Notes: generated from the letters alone by a model not told the origin. 64,000 nt of DNA from Halopseudomonas maritima (GCF_021545785.1 NZ_CP079801.1:1984001-2048000), one strand, 5' to 3'; shown: positions 41,739 to 51,125, counted from the first letter of the stretch. Made by a program: numbers and translations.

Positions 41739-41793
41739 GCTGTGAGGTACCTTGCTCGTATGCTTGCACCCAGACCGGTTCGCCTGGACCATC

Positions 41794-41870
41794 GTCTTCA
41801 GTCTTCAGTCTTCAGTCTTCAGTCTTCAGTCTTCAGTCTTCAGTCTTCAGTCTTCAGTCTTCAGCCTTCA
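41794..41870. repeat. 7-bp tandem repeat (GTCTTCA)11
   Basis: Ten perfect GTCTTCA units (41794-41863) and an eleventh with one change (GCCTTCA), ending 4 bp before the crc stop. No spacers or hairpin. Confidence 0.97.
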
Positions 41871-41874
41871 GCTA

Positions 41875-42654
41875 TCAGATACTCAGCGTCCAGTCGTAAT
41901 CAATGATGACCGGAGCGTGCTGGGAGAAGCGGACATTGCGCGGGATCTTCGCCTGCTTGACGAAGCGGCGCAGGCCCGGGGTCAGGATCTGGTAGTCAAA
42001 GCGCAGGCCAAGATTGAGGTTTTCGGCCTGCTCGCTGTTGGGCCACCAGCTGTACAGCTCGGACTCGCGCGTGACTTCGCGGGTGGCGTCGACGTAGCCC
42101 ATATTGCCGAAAATCTCGTCCATCCAGGCACGCTCCGGTGCCATAAAGCCGGGTTCATTCTGACAGTCACGCCAGTTTTTCACATCCAGCTTGAGATGGG
42201 CGACGTACAGTGAGCCGCAGTAGATGAACTCTCTACGCTTGCGGCGTTGCTTGTTCAGGTAGCCGGCAAAGTCGTCCATGAACTTGAATTTCTGGTTCAG
42301 GTCGGCGTCGCCGTCACGGCCCGAAGGCAGCAGCAGGGAGGTAATGCTGACCTTGTCGAAGTCAGCCTGCAGGAAGCGGCCGTAGCGGTCGGCGGACTCG
42401 AAACCCAGCCCCATGATGATGGCCTTGGGCGCGGTGCGGGTGTAAATGGCAACGCCGCCCTGGGAAGGTGTTTCGGCTTCAAAGCAGTATTGCCAGTAGC
42501 CGTCCAGCCAGTACGGGTCCTGCTCTAGCTCGGGGGCGGTAACGCGGATGTCCTGCAGGCAGATGACATCAGCGTCCTGCGTGCGCAGCCAGTCAAACAG
42601 ACCGCGCTCGGCTGCGGCCTTCACTCCATTGACGTTGAGACTGATGATTCGCAT
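41875..42654 (-). CDS. crc: Catabolite repression control protein Crc
   Basis: 259 aa, exactly the P. aeruginosa length, from the ATG at 42654 (MRIISLNVNGVKAAAERGLF). Crc has the exonuclease III/endonuclease fold but no nuclease activity; with Hfq it blocks translation of catabolic mRNAs. Visible: DADVICLQDIRV, GGVAIYTR, LQADFDKVSITSLLLPSG, FIYCGSLYVAHLKLD and FSQHAPVIIDYDWTL. The catalytic glutamate of true ExoIII (LQE) is Asp here (LQD), as in Crc. Divergent from pyrE across 72 bp. Confidence 0.96.
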   Translation of the reverse strand: MRIISLNVNGVKAAAERGLFDWLRTQDADVICLQDIRVTAPELEQDPYWLDGYWQYCFEAETPSQGGVAIYTRTAPKAIIMGLGFESADRYGRFLQADFDKVSITSLLLPSGRDGDADLNQKFKFMDDFAGYLNKQRRKRREFIYCGSLYVAHLKLDVKNWRDCQNEPGFMAPERAWMDEIFGNMGYVDATREVTRESELYSWWPNSEQAENLNLGLRFDYQILTPGLRRFVKQAKIPRNVRFSQHAPVIIDYDWTLSI

Positions 42655-42726
42655 GCGTGGCTCCCCAAAAAAGCAGCGTGTATGATACCCGAGGTTTATT
42701 GAATTTTGTAAATGATGAGGGTGCAG

Positions 42727-43371
42727 ATGCACGAATATCAGCGGGAGTTCATTCGTTTTGCGCTGGATCGCAATGTCTTGCGGTTCGGTGAATTTACCCT
42801 CAAGTCCGGGCGCAAGAGCCCGTATTTTTTTAATGCTGGCCTGTTTAACGACGGTGGTTCGCTGAGCCGTCTAGGGCGTTTTTACGCCCAGGCGCTGGTC
42901 CACAGTGACCTGTCTGATGTGGATGTCATCTTTGGCCCGGCCTACAAGGGCATCCCGCTGGCGGCGGTGACCGCCGTTGCCCTGGCTGACAGCTTTGACC
43001 GCGATTTGCCCTATTGTTTCAATCGCAAGGAAGCCAAGGACCACGGTGAGGGCGGTACGCTGGTCGGCGCCCCGCTGGAGGGTCGCGTGCTGATCATCGA
43101 CGATGTGATTACCGCAGGCACCGCCGTGCGTGAAGTCATGCAGATTATTCAGCAGGCTGGCGCCACCCCGGCTGCCGTGATGATTGCGCTGGACCGCCAG
43201 GAGCGTGGTCAGGGCGAGCTGTCGGCGATTCAGGAAGTGGAGCGGGACTTTGGCATCCCGGTGATCAGCATTGTCAGCCTGAATCAGGTAATGGACTTCA
43301 TCAAGGACGACGATGAGCTGCAACAGCACCTGCCGGCAGTGCAGGCCTACCGGGCTCAGTACGGTATCTGA
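42727..43371 (+). CDS. pyrE: Orotate phosphoribosyltransferase
   Basis: 214 aa from the ATG at 42727, with GATGAGGG upstream; an in-frame ATG 15 nt earlier lacks an SD. It joins orotate and PRPP to form OMP in pyrimidine synthesis. Visible: LRFGEFTLKSGRKSPYFFNA (about 16-35), FGPAYKGIPLA (about 72), and the PRPP loop VLIIDDVITAGTA (about 121-133). Confidence 0.97.
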   Translation: MHEYQREFIRFALDRNVLRFGEFTLKSGRKSPYFFNAGLFNDGGSLSRLGRFYAQALVHSDLSDVDVIFGPAYKGIPLAAVTAVALADSFDRDLPYCFNRKEAKDHGEGGTLVGAPLEGRVLIIDDVITAGTAVREVMQIIQQAGATPAAVMIALDRQERGQGELSAIQEVERDFGIPVISIVSLNQVMDFIKDDDELQQHLPAVQAYRAQYGI

Positions 43372-43484
43372 TCCATTGCTCTGAGCAGGCAGCTATAGTT
43401 AATGTGATTTGGGTCGATATACTGCCAACTGGCCATCAACCCGATGAGGCCAAGCTGAACGCCACGGTAAAGGAACCGCCTGCG

Positions 43485-44078
43485 ATGAAATGGATGATGA
43501 CACGCGTCACGCTGACACTGGCTATGCTGAGCCCCGCGCCGGTGGTGGCAGAGTTGTACCGCTATGTCGACGATAACGGCGTAACGGTGCTCGACAGCCG
43601 GGTGCCGCCGCAATTCATCAGCCGTGGCTATGAGGTGCTGGATTCGCATGGTCGGGTAAAGCAGGTAGTGCCGGCGGCGCCCACTGCCGCTGAGCGCGAC
43701 GCCCGTCGTGCGGCGCTCGAAGAGCAAGCGCAGCGTCAGGCTGCGGACTCAACCCTGTTGCGCCTGTATAGCAGCCTGGCGGATCTGGACCGGGCCCGGC
43801 AGCGTCAGCTGCAGCAAATCGACAACCAGATCACGGTAGCCAAGACCAATATCCAGGAGCTGCGTGCCGAGCGTGAGGCGTTGCAATCGCAGGCGGCCAG
43901 CCAGGAACGTGCTGGGCGGGCCGTGGAGCAGAGCATTCTTGACCAGTTGGCGGCGGTGGATGCTGAAACCCAGCGTCTGCAACGGCTGGTCCAGCGTCAA
44001 CAGCAGGAGACAGTCAAGGTCACCGAAGATTTTGCGCGCCAGCGCGAGCGGCTGGCGTTTCTGCTCGGCGAATCCTGA
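43485..44078 (+). CDS. DUF4124 domain periplasmic coiled-coil protein
   Basis: 197 aa from the ATG at 43485 with AAAGGAA upstream. A signal peptide (MKWMMTRVTLTLAMLSPAP, cut after VVA near 23) leads to a DUF4124 motif (LYRYVDDNGVTVLDSRVPP), then a long coiled coil (about 70-195, e.g. LRAEREALQSQAASQE, RLVQRQQQETVKV). DUF4124 proteins are exported with no clear function; some carry peptidase or repeat domains. Confidence 0.85.
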   Translation: MKWMMTRVTLTLAMLSPAPVVAELYRYVDDNGVTVLDSRVPPQFISRGYEVLDSHGRVKQVVPAAPTAAERDARRAALEEQAQRQAADSTLLRLYSSLADLDRARQRQLQQIDNQITVAKTNIQELRAEREALQSQAASQERAGRAVEQSILDQLAAVDAETQRLQRLVQRQQQETVKVTEDFARQRERLAFLLGES

Positions 44079-44083
44079 AACCC

Positions 44084-44548
44084 CTAACCCTGTACGGCCG
44101 GCGCGGCCTGCTCAGGTGCGACACACTCAAAGCTGTTCACCGTCCGTTTAAAACTCTCAGGGATAGGTGTGGGCCGGCGGGTGCTCTGGTCGGCGTGCAC
44201 GTAGACCACCTCCCCGGTCAGCAGCAGCTCGTCGCCTCGGTAGATCGCGGCGACAAAGCGCATGCTGCTGTTGCCAAAGTAGGCCACCCGCATATGCACA
44301 TCCAGCAGGTCGTCGAACATCGCCGGCGCCTTGTACTCCAGCACGGTCTTGGCGGCAAAAAACTCGCTGCCATCCAAGCCGTCACCGGGCTGCACCCCGG
44401 CTGCCGCGCGCAATGCCCGGTAGTACTCGGTCACGCCTACGTCCACATAGTTGAGGTAGTGACCGTTGAACACGATGCCCTGCGGGTCAGCCTCGGACCA
44501 GCGCACGCGCAGCGGCGTGCTGAAGCGGAAGTCGCTTTTGCGCATCAT
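44084..44548 (-). CDS. Acyl-CoA thioesterase (4HBT/YbgC-like)
   Basis: 154 aa hotdog-fold thioesterase. The active-site block EADPQGIVFNGHYLNYVD (about 19-36) contains the catalytic Asp of the 4HBT family. Substrate unknown, probably short or aryl acyl-CoA. Its ATG overlaps the argB stop by 4 nt (ATGA, 44545-44548). Confidence 0.88.
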   Translation of the reverse strand: MMRKSDFRFSTPLRVRWSEADPQGIVFNGHYLNYVDVGVTEYYRALRAAAGVQPGDGLDGSEFFAAKTVLEYKAPAMFDDLLDVHMRVAYFGNSSMRFVAAIYRGDELLLTGEVVYVHADQSTRRPTPIPESFKRTVNSFECVAPEQAAPAVQG

Positions 44549-45450
44549 GCTTCGCGCACCTGATTGGTGATCAAGGTACCAACGCCGGTATCGGTGAACA
44601 GCTCCAGCAGCACCGCGTTGGGCACTCGGCCGTCAACGATGATGGCGCTGCCGACGCCGCCCTGCACGGCGTCCAGGGCACAACGGATCTTCGGCAGCAT
44701 GCCGCCGTAGATGGTGCCGTCGGCGATCAGCGCGTCCACCTGGGTGGTGCTCAGGCCGGTCAGCACCTTGCCTTCCTTGTCCATCAACCCGGCGATATTG
44801 GTCAGCAGCATCAGCTTCTCGGCGCCCAGCGCCTCGGCGACCTTGCCGGCAACCAGGTCGGCGTTGATGTTGTAGGAGGCGCCGTCAGTGCCCACGCCAA
44901 TGGGCGCGATGACCGGGATATAGTCGTCGGAGACCAGCCGGTTGATCAGGTTGGCGTTGACGCTGGAGACCTCGCCCACGTGGCCGATGTCGATGATCTC
45001 GGGTTTGTCCATGCCGGGTGTGTGACGGCTGACCTTGAGCTTGCGGGCCTTGATCAGGCCGGCGTCCTTACCGGTCAGGCCGATGGCGCTGCCGCCATGC
45101 TGGTTGATCAGGTTGACGATGTCCTTGTTGACCTGACCGCCAAGTACCATCTCGACCACGTCCATGGTCTGGCTATCGGTCACGCGCATGCCTTCGATGA
45201 ATTGACTCTCGATATTCAGACGCTTGAGCAGGTCGCCGATCTGCGGGCCGCCGCCATGCACTACCACCGGGTTGATGCCGACGGTCTTCATCAGCACGAT
45301 GTCGCGCGCGAAGCTGTTTTTCAGCTCGTCGTTCTCCATGGCGTTTCCGCCGTACTTGATGACGATGGTCTTGCCGGTGAAGCGCTGGATGTAGGGCAGT
45401 GCTTCGGTAAGAACGCGTGAAACCTGGGCGGCGGCGTCGCGACTCAACAT
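44545..45450 (-). CDS. argB: Acetylglutamate kinase
   Basis: 301 aa. It phosphorylates N-acetyl-L-glutamate in arginine synthesis and is feedback-inhibited by arginine in pseudomonads. Visible: the N-terminal helix (LTEALPYIQRFTGKTIVIKY) involved in arginine-sensitive hexamers, VVHGGGPQIGDLL (about 62-74), GLTGKDAGLI and the ATP-side KLMLLTNIAGLMD. It lies 26 nt downstream of algC. Confidence 0.97.
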   Translation of the reverse strand: MLSRDAAAQVSRVLTEALPYIQRFTGKTIVIKYGGNAMENDELKNSFARDIVLMKTVGINPVVVHGGGPQIGDLLKRLNIESQFIEGMRVTDSQTMDVVEMVLGGQVNKDIVNLINQHGGSAIGLTGKDAGLIKARKLKVSRHTPGMDKPEIIDIGHVGEVSSVNANLINRLVSDDYIPVIAPIGVGTDGASYNINADLVAGKVAEALGAEKLMLLTNIAGLMDKEGKVLTGLSTTQVDALIADGTIYGGMLPKIRCALDAVQGGVGSAIIVDGRVPNAVLLELFTDTGVGTLITNQVREA

Positions 45451-45476
45451 GGTGGTCTGGTGTCTCCTGTGATGAT

Positions 45477-47981
45477 TCAGAATGAGGGGGTGAGGTCGGG
45501 TGCGACAGCCTGCAGGCGCTCGCGGAACAGGGTCTTGACCCGGTTCAGTTCCTCACTGCTGTCGGCCTCAAAGCGCAGCACCAGCACCGGTGTGGTGTTG
45601 GAGGCGCGGATCAGGCCCCAGCTGTTGGCAAAGTCTACACGGATCCCGTCCAGGCTGGTGACCTGGCCGTCACCCCAGTCGGCCTGCTCGGCCAGCGCAC
45701 GAACAATCTCGAACTTGCGTTCTTCGCCGACTGTCAGGTTGATTTCCGGGGTGCTGATGCCGGCTGGAAAGCGGGCCATCACGGCGTCGGCGCTGTCGGG
45801 CTGCATGGACAGCAGCTCCAGCAGGCGACAGGCGCTGTACAGGCCGTCGTCAAAGCCGTACCAGCGCTCCTTGAAGAACAGGTGGCCGCTCATTTCGCCA
45901 CCGAGCAGGGCGCCGGTTTCCTTCATCTTGGCCTTGACCAGCGAGTGACCGGACTTCCACATGACCGGGCGACCACCGGCCTGGCTGATGACCTGCGGCA
46001 GCTGGCGCGAGCACTTGACGTCAAAGACGATGTCGGCGCCGGGGTTGCGGGTAACAATGTCTTCGGCGAACAGCATCATCAGGCGGTCGGGGTAGATCAT
46101 TTCGCCGCTGTCGGTGACAAAGCCCAGGCGGTCGGCATCGCCGTCAAAGGCGACGCCCAGGTCGGCGCCGCTGCGCTTGACCATTTCGATCAGGTCGGTG
46201 AGGTTTTCCGGCTTGCCCGGGTCCGGGTGATGGTTGGGGAACAGTCCGTCGACGTCGCAATACAGCGGGATCACTTCACAGCCGATGTCGCTGAGCAAGC
46301 GCTCGGCAATGACCCCGCCGACACCGTTGCCGCAATCGACCACTACCTTGAGGGGGCGAGCGATGACAATGTCGTCGACGACCTGCTGCAGATAGTCGTC
46401 CAGCACGTGCAGTTGGTCGCGGCTGCCGCTACCGGCACGCAGGTTGTTCTGCTGCAGGCGCTGGTGCAGGGCGCTGATCTGATCGCCCGACAGCGTCTGG
46501 CCGGCGATTACAATTTTCAGGCCGTTGTAGGCTGGCGGGTTGTGGCTGCCGGTGATCATCACCCCGGAGGTGGCGCCGCTGGTGTGCGTGGCAAAGTAGA
46601 GCACCGGGGTGGGGGCCATGCCGATATCGCTGACCTGACAGCCGCTGTCCATCAACCCCTGGATCAGCTGCTCGCTGAGCGCCGGGCCGGAGAGTCGGCC
46701 GTCACGGGCGACCAGCACGCGCTGTTCGCCGGCATCCAGCGAGGCGCTGCCAATGGCCCGGCCGAGCCAATACACGCCTTCCTCGGTCAGACTTTTGCCG
46801 ACCACGCCGCGAATATCGTAGGCGCGGAATATTTCTGCCGGCAGGGCGGGAATGGCCTGGGCGCTGGTGACGTTGTCGTCGGCATCCTGCATGGCAAAAG
46901 GGTCGTCGTCGAGGATGTCGATGTCCAGCACTTCGGTGGGCTGGAAGACCGGCTTGCTCAGCCCATCGTCGGATGGCGGCACTGGCTTGGCGGGGCTCTC
47001 ACGAGGCACATTGACGCCGACCGTCTGGCCGCTGCGCTTGACCAGTTGCAGGATGTTCTGCGCCGCTGCCTCCAGCGGGCCGAGCGCCAGGCCACCGGCT
47101 TTATGGCCGAGGGTCAGCTGGGTCAGGGTGTTGGCGTCGGCGCGCACGGCGGCGCTCCAGCCGCGCTGCAGCAGCAGTAGCGCGAAAAGTCCGCCAAGCA
47201 GCGCGAGCAGGGCACTGGCAACCAGCAACAGGATATTGGGCGTTACGCTGGACAGGCCGCTGCCGGGCTGAAACTCCAGTTGCCAGGCCGGGTTGTCGGT
47301 ACTCAAGCGGATGCTCTGGCCCTGGCCGCTACCCCGTTCAAACAACACCTGCTCCGGGCCGCCGGGAAACTGCTGAATCAGGCGTACTCGGCCGGCGTCA
47401 TCGGTTAGCGCGGGCAAGCTGCCGAGAATGCGCGAGAGCTGCATCACGGCGGCCAGGGTGCCGTTGGCTGGCGCGTTGGGCGAGGCGCGTAAAGGCTTGA
47501 CGCTATACAGCAGCCACTGATCACCGAGCTGGTGGGCTTCGGCTGGCACCGGCAGGTCACGCTCGGCGCGGCGAATCATGTCCAGCGCGGCAAAGTTAAG
47601 CGGCGCACTACCCGATTCAATGCGTTCAGCCTTGCCGGGCGCGTGCGTATAGATGGCCAGGGTATCGGCCTGGTGGTAGTTCAGCAGTCGATCCAGGGTG
47701 GCGCTACCGCCCTGGCTCAAGGCGACCTGCAGCTGCGGATTGGCGGCAACGCGGGCCAGGTCGCGGTCCAGCTGCGCCAGCCCCTGATTCAGACCGCTGA
47801 CCTGCTGGCTGGCGTAACCCTTGACCAGCGCCTGGTTGAGGCTGCTGGCATAGCCGCTCATGGCCACCCAGAGGACCACTGCGGCCGCGCCAATGCCGAC
47901 CATGGCTAGGGCAACGGGAAGGTTGACGCTGGGCAGCCCGGCAGGCTTGCTGGCGCTTGGTGTTTTGCGGCTGAGTTTCAT
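45477..47981 (-). CDS. algC: Phosphomannomutase/phosphoglucomutase AlgC (long form)
   Basis: 834 aa with GGAGG upstream of the ATG at 47981. The N-terminal 375 residues are a membrane module: one helix at about 20-45, a periplasmic region and a second helix near 250-280. The enzyme domain starts near 380 (IFRAYDIRGVVGKSL) with the phosphoserine loop ITGSHNPPAYNG (Ser about 478), metal loop DGDADRLG, sugar loop GEMSGHLF and phosphate loop RASNTTPVL. It interconverts hexose 1- and 6-phosphates for alginate, LPS and rhamnolipid. Older annotations give only the 463-aa enzyme; the continuous frame supports the long form. Confidence 0.94.
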   Translation of the reverse strand: MKLSRKTPSASKPAGLPSVNLPVALAMVGIGAAAVVLWVAMSGYASSLNQALVKGYASQQVSGLNQGLAQLDRDLARVAANPQLQVALSQGGSATLDRLLNYHQADTLAIYTHAPGKAERIESGSAPLNFAALDMIRRAERDLPVPAEAHQLGDQWLLYSVKPLRASPNAPANGTLAAVMQLSRILGSLPALTDDAGRVRLIQQFPGGPEQVLFERGSGQGQSIRLSTDNPAWQLEFQPGSGLSSVTPNILLLVASALLALLGGLFALLLLQRGWSAAVRADANTLTQLTLGHKAGGLALGPLEAAAQNILQLVKRSGQTVGVNVPRESPAKPVPPSDDGLSKPVFQPTEVLDIDILDDDPFAMQDADDNVTSAQAIPALPAEIFRAYDIRGVVGKSLTEEGVYWLGRAIGSASLDAGEQRVLVARDGRLSGPALSEQLIQGLMDSGCQVSDIGMAPTPVLYFATHTSGATSGVMITGSHNPPAYNGLKIVIAGQTLSGDQISALHQRLQQNNLRAGSGSRDQLHVLDDYLQQVVDDIVIARPLKVVVDCGNGVGGVIAERLLSDIGCEVIPLYCDVDGLFPNHHPDPGKPENLTDLIEMVKRSGADLGVAFDGDADRLGFVTDSGEMIYPDRLMMLFAEDIVTRNPGADIVFDVKCSRQLPQVISQAGGRPVMWKSGHSLVKAKMKETGALLGGEMSGHLFFKERWYGFDDGLYSACRLLELLSMQPDSADAVMARFPAGISTPEINLTVGEERKFEIVRALAEQADWGDGQVTSLDGIRVDFANSWGLIRASNTTPVLVLRFEADSSEELNRVKTLFRERLQAVAPDLTPSF

Positions 47982-48022
47982 CTGCTTATGTGCCTCCCTG
48001 CGAACATGAACGGAAAGACCGG

Positions 48023-48478
48023 TCAGTGGGTCCCTGTGTGGCCAAACCCGCCTGCACCGCGTTGGCTATCGTCAAACTCCTTGACGATCTGCAGCTGGGC
48101 TTGCAAGACCGGGACCAGCACCAGCTGTGCAATGCGCTCGCCCGGGTTGATGGTAAAGGCGCTGCTGCTGCGGTTCCAGCAGGACACCATCAGCTGGCCC
48201 TGGTAATCGGAGTCAATCAGACCAACCAGGTTGCCCAGCACGATGCCGTGTTTGTGGCCCATGCCCGAGCGCGGCAGGATCATTGCGGCCAGACCGGGGT
48301 CGGCAATATGGATGGCCAGGCCGGTTGGCAGCAGGCTGGTTTGCCCGGCTTCCAGTGTCAGCGGGGCCTCGAGCATGGCGCGCAGGTCCAGGCCGGCGGA
48401 GCCTTCGGTAGCGTAGCTCGGCAGCGGCCATTCTTGGCCCAGGCGGGCATCCAGTACTTTTGCTTGCAGCGCGTGCAT
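48023..48478 (-). CDS. dut: dUTP pyrophosphatase
   Basis: 151 aa. It hydrolyses dUTP to dUMP, keeping uracil out of DNA. Trimeric dUTPase motifs: GSAGLDLRA (motif 1), LPRSGMGHKHG (motif 2), GLIDSDYQGQL (motif 3), GERIAQLVLVP (motif 4) and RGAGGFGHTG (motif 5). It lies 9 nt downstream of coaBC. Confidence 0.97.
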   Translation of the reverse strand: MHALQAKVLDARLGQEWPLPSYATEGSAGLDLRAMLEAPLTLEAGQTSLLPTGLAIHIADPGLAAMILPRSGMGHKHGIVLGNLVGLIDSDYQGQLMVSCWNRSSSAFTINPGERIAQLVLVPVLQAQLQIVKEFDDSQRGAGGFGHTGTH

Positions 48479-48487
48479 CAGGTGTCC

Positions 48488-49690
48488 TTAAAGTTGTTCG
48501 GCAATACGGGTGATGATCTGGCGAGCCAGCTTCTGCTTGCTGGCCTGTGGCAGGCTGCTGCGCGCCAGTTGGCGGTCAATCAGGGTGACGGCGTTATCGT
48601 CACTATTAAAGCCGATCCCGCTCTGGCTGACATCATTGGCGACGATCAGGTCCAGCTTTTTGCGTTGCAGCTTGTCGGCAGCATAGCTCAGCACGTCGTG
48701 GGTTTCGGCGGCAAAGCCCACGCAGAATGCGGGGCGCTGGTTGTGGCTGGCCAGGGTCGCGAGGATGTCCGGGTTGCGCACCAGCGTCAGGGTGAGCCCA
48801 TCGTCGCTGGCGGTATCTTTCTTCATTTTTTGCTCGGCGGCGCTGGCCGGGCGATAGTCGGCGACCGCCGCCGAGGCAATAAAGATGTCGGCTGGCAGGG
48901 CGGCCTGGCAGGCGTCGAGCATGTCTTGCGCGCTGATCACGTCGATGCGCTGCACCCGTGCCGGGGTTGCCAGATTGACCGGGCCGGCGACCAGCGTAAC
49001 CCGCGCTCCCGCTTCGGCGGCCGCCTCGGCCAGGGCAAAGCCCATCTTGCCGGAGCTGTGGTTGGAGATGTAGCGCACCGGGTCGATGGCCTCGCGGGTG
49101 GGGCCGGCGTTGATCAGCACGTGACGGCCAGTCAGCAGGCCGCGCTCGAAGCACTCGCTGGCCCGCGCAGCGATATCGGTCGGCTCCAGCATGCGGCCTG
49201 GCCCAACGTCACCGCAGGCCTGGCCGCCGTCACCGGGGCCGAACACTTTCACGCCGCGCTCCAGCAGCTGTGTCAGGTTGTGCTGGGTGGCGGCGTCGCG
49301 CCACATGGCCTGGTTCATCGCCGGTGCGATGGCGATGGGGGCGTCGGTGGCCAGTACCAGCGTGGTCAGCAGGTCATCACCGCGGCCCTGGGCCAGGCGG
49401 GCCATCAGGTCGGCGGTGGCAGGCGCAATCAGCACCAGGTCGGCCCAGCGGGCCAGCTCGATATGTCCCATCGCGGCTTCCGCTTCCGGGTCCAGCAGGT
49501 CGCCGTGCACCGGGTGACCGGACAGCGCTTGCAGGGTGAGCGGTGTAATGAACTCGCGGGCGGCGTTGGTCATGACTACACGCACCTCGGCGCCGGCGTC
49601 GCGCAGGCGGCGGATCAGCTCGGCGCTCTTGTAGGCGGCGATGCCACCGCTGACGCCCAGCACCACCTGTTTGTTGATTAACGACTGCAT
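48488..49690 (-). CDS. coaBC: Bifunctional CoaBC (phosphopantothenoylcysteine synthase/decarboxylase)
   Basis: 400 aa from the ATG at 49690 (MQSLINKQVVLGVSGGIAAY), the normal start; 32 more in-frame codons upstream are not family sequence. It adds cysteine to phosphopantothenate and decarboxylates the product in CoA synthesis. The CoaC flavin domain (1-190) has GVSGGIAAYKSAELIR, APAMNQAMW and the Cys in GGQACGDVGPGRM; the CoaB domain (190-400) has ISAGPTRE-like INAGPTREAIDPVRYISN and NDVSQSGIGFNSDDN. Confidence 0.97.
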   Translation of the reverse strand: MQSLINKQVVLGVSGGIAAYKSAELIRRLRDAGAEVRVVMTNAAREFITPLTLQALSGHPVHGDLLDPEAEAAMGHIELARWADLVLIAPATADLMARLAQGRGDDLLTTLVLATDAPIAIAPAMNQAMWRDAATQHNLTQLLERGVKVFGPGDGGQACGDVGPGRMLEPTDIAARASECFERGLLTGRHVLINAGPTREAIDPVRYISNHSSGKMGFALAEAAAEAGARVTLVAGPVNLATPARVQRIDVISAQDMLDACQAALPADIFIASAAVADYRPASAAEQKMKKDTASDDGLTLTLVRNPDILATLASHNQRPAFCVGFAAETHDVLSYAADKLQRKKLDLIVANDVSQSGIGFNSDDNAVTLIDRQLARSSLPQASKQKLARQIITRIAEQL

Positions 49691-49813
49691 TGTGAACTCG
49701 CCCTCATGCTGCAAAAGGGGGCTTTGAGGGCCCCGCGAAATGCCCGCTACGATAGCACAGCCGCTATGTGTGGCGCTGCGCAGCACGGTGCTGGTGCGCG
49801 ACAGGGAGAGTCC

Positions 49814-50488
49814 ATGGCGATTACCGATTGGCCGATCAGTGAGCGGCCGCGTGAAAAGCTGTTGGCGCAGGGCGCGCCGGCGCTGTCTGATGCCGAGTTG
49901 CTGGCGATTTTTCTGCGTACCGGCCTGCCGGGCTGCAGTGCGGTGGACCTGGCGCGTCAGCTGTTGACGCGTTTTGGCAGTCTGCGCGCGTTGTTACAGG
50001 CAGATTTGCGTCAGTTCTCCGCCCATCCCGGGCTTGGGCCGGCCAAGTACGCGCAGTTGCAGGCGGTGCTGGAGATGGGGCGGCGGCACCTGTTCGAAGA
50101 CCTCAAGCGTGGCGATGCACTGACCTCGCCGGGTGCCGTGCGGGCATTTTTGCGCAGCCGGCTGGCCGCGCTGCCGCACGAGGTCTTCGCCTGCCTGTTT
50201 CTGGATAACCAGCACCGGGTGATTGCCTTTGAAGAGTTGTTTCGCGGCACCATCGACAGCGCCAGCGTTTATCCCCGTGAAGTGCTCAAGCGGGCGCTGG
50301 CGCACAACGCTGCTGCGCTGATCCTTACCCATAACCACCCGTCGGGTGTGGCCGAACCGAGTCAGGCTGACCTGCAGCTGACCCGGCGACTGCGCGAGAG
50401 TCTGGCGCTGCTGGATATTCGGGTGCTCGACCATCTGGTGATTGGCGATGGCGACCCGGTTTCCATGGCCGAGCGGGGGTTGCTGTAA
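49814..50488 (+). CDS. radC: RadC family protein (JAB/MPN domain)
   Basis: 224 aa from the ATG at 49814. Helix-hairpin-helix at about 20-80 (LSDAELLAIFLRTG, GLGPAKYAQL) and a C-terminal JAB-type metalloprotease-like domain with Zn motif LILTHNHPSG (about 172-181) and the later Asp (LLDIRVLDHLVIGDG). Despite the name, a DNA-repair role for RadC is doubtful. Divergent from coaBC. Confidence 0.95.
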   Translation: MAITDWPISERPREKLLAQGAPALSDAELLAIFLRTGLPGCSAVDLARQLLTRFGSLRALLQADLRQFSAHPGLGPAKYAQLQAVLEMGRRHLFEDLKRGDALTSPGAVRAFLRSRLAALPHEVFACLFLDNQHRVIAFEELFRGTIDSASVYPREVLKRALAHNAAALILTHNHPSGVAEPSQADLQLTRRLRESLALLDIRVLDHLVIGDGDPVSMAERGLL

Positions 50489-50510
50489 CGACATTGCACT
50501 GGAAAAGTCG

Positions 50511-50539
50511 TTGCCTGTGTTGGCGCTTTTTGGTATAAA
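50511..50539 (+). promoter_or_regulatory. Sigma-70-type promoter of rpmB-rpmG
   Basis: -35 TTGCCT at 50511-50516 and -10 TATAAA at 50534-50539 with a 17-bp spacer, about 130 bp before rpmB. Confidence 0.75.
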
Positions 50540-50674
50540 GCTCCGCTCTTCTCGGGGCTGCGCCTGTAATGTGTGTTTTCAGGCGGGTTAAATCCACTCG
50601 CCCCGGCTGGACAACAGATTCTTTTATGGCTTCCAACCAGTTTGGGTTGGGCAAGTGGTTGGAGAGGGTTAACC

Positions 50675-50911
50675 ATGTCTCGAGTATGTCAGGTGACCGG
50701 CAAGGGCCCGGTTACTGGGAACAACGTTTCCCACGCTAACAACAAAACCAAGCGTCGTTTTCTGCCTAACCTGCAGTACCATCGTTTTTGGGTTGAGTCG
50801 GAAAAGCGTTTCGTTCGTCTGCGCACTTCCGCCAAGGGCATGCGCATCATCGACAAGCGCGGCATTGATGCCGTGCTGACTGAAATCCGCGCCCGCGGCG
50901 AAAAAGTCTAA
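50675..50911 (+). CDS. rpmB: 50S ribosomal protein L28
   Basis: 78 aa from the ATG at 50675 (MSRVCQVTGKGPVTGNNVSH). A basic large-subunit protein; the N-terminal zinc-ribbon-like loop retains only one Cys. FVRLRTSAKGMRIIDKRGID is the conserved C-terminal block. Followed by rpmG after 11 nt. Confidence 0.98.
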   Translation: MSRVCQVTGKGPVTGNNVSHANNKTKRRFLPNLQYHRFWVESEKRFVRLRTSAKGMRIIDKRGIDAVLTEIRARGEKV

Positions 50912-50922
50912 GGAGCATCATC

Positions 50923-51078
50923 ATGCGTGAATTGATTCGTTTGGTGTCTTCTGCCGGTACTGGTCACTTCTACACTACCGACAAGAACAAGCGCACCACT
51001 CCCGACAAGATCGAAATCAAGAAATTCGATCCGGTCGTGCGTAAGCACGTGACCTACAAGGAAGCCAAGATCAAATAA
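50923..51078 (+). CDS. rpmG: 50S ribosomal protein L33
   Basis: 51 aa: MRELIRLVSSAGTGHFYTTD, then KNKRTTPDKIEIKKFDPVVR and a KHVTYKEAKIK end. Cys-free, zinc-independent form. SD AAGGAG. Terminated by a strong hairpin 16 nt after the stop. Confidence 0.98.
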   Translation: MRELIRLVSSAGTGHFYTTDKNKRTTPDKIEIKKFDPVVRKHVTYKEAKIK

Positions 51079-51093
51079 GATCTTCGCTTGCTG

Positions 51094-51125
51094 ACAAAAA
51101 ACCCGCTTTCGAGCGGGTTTTTTGT
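51094..51125 (+). terminator. Rho-independent terminator after rpmG
   Basis: A 14-bp perfect stem (ACAAAAAACCCGCT / AGCGGGTTTTTTGT) with a TTCG loop and six T. Confidence 0.97.

Noticed and set aside
41794..41870. CRISPR array
   Set aside because: Units of 7 bp are directly abutting, with no spacers and no cas genes nearby.
45882..47180. 432-codon plus-strand open frame
   Set aside because: Antisense to algC; a product of GC-rich third positions.
47990..49681. 563-codon plus-strand open frame
   Set aside because: Antisense to both dut and coaBC, each with full catalytic motifs.
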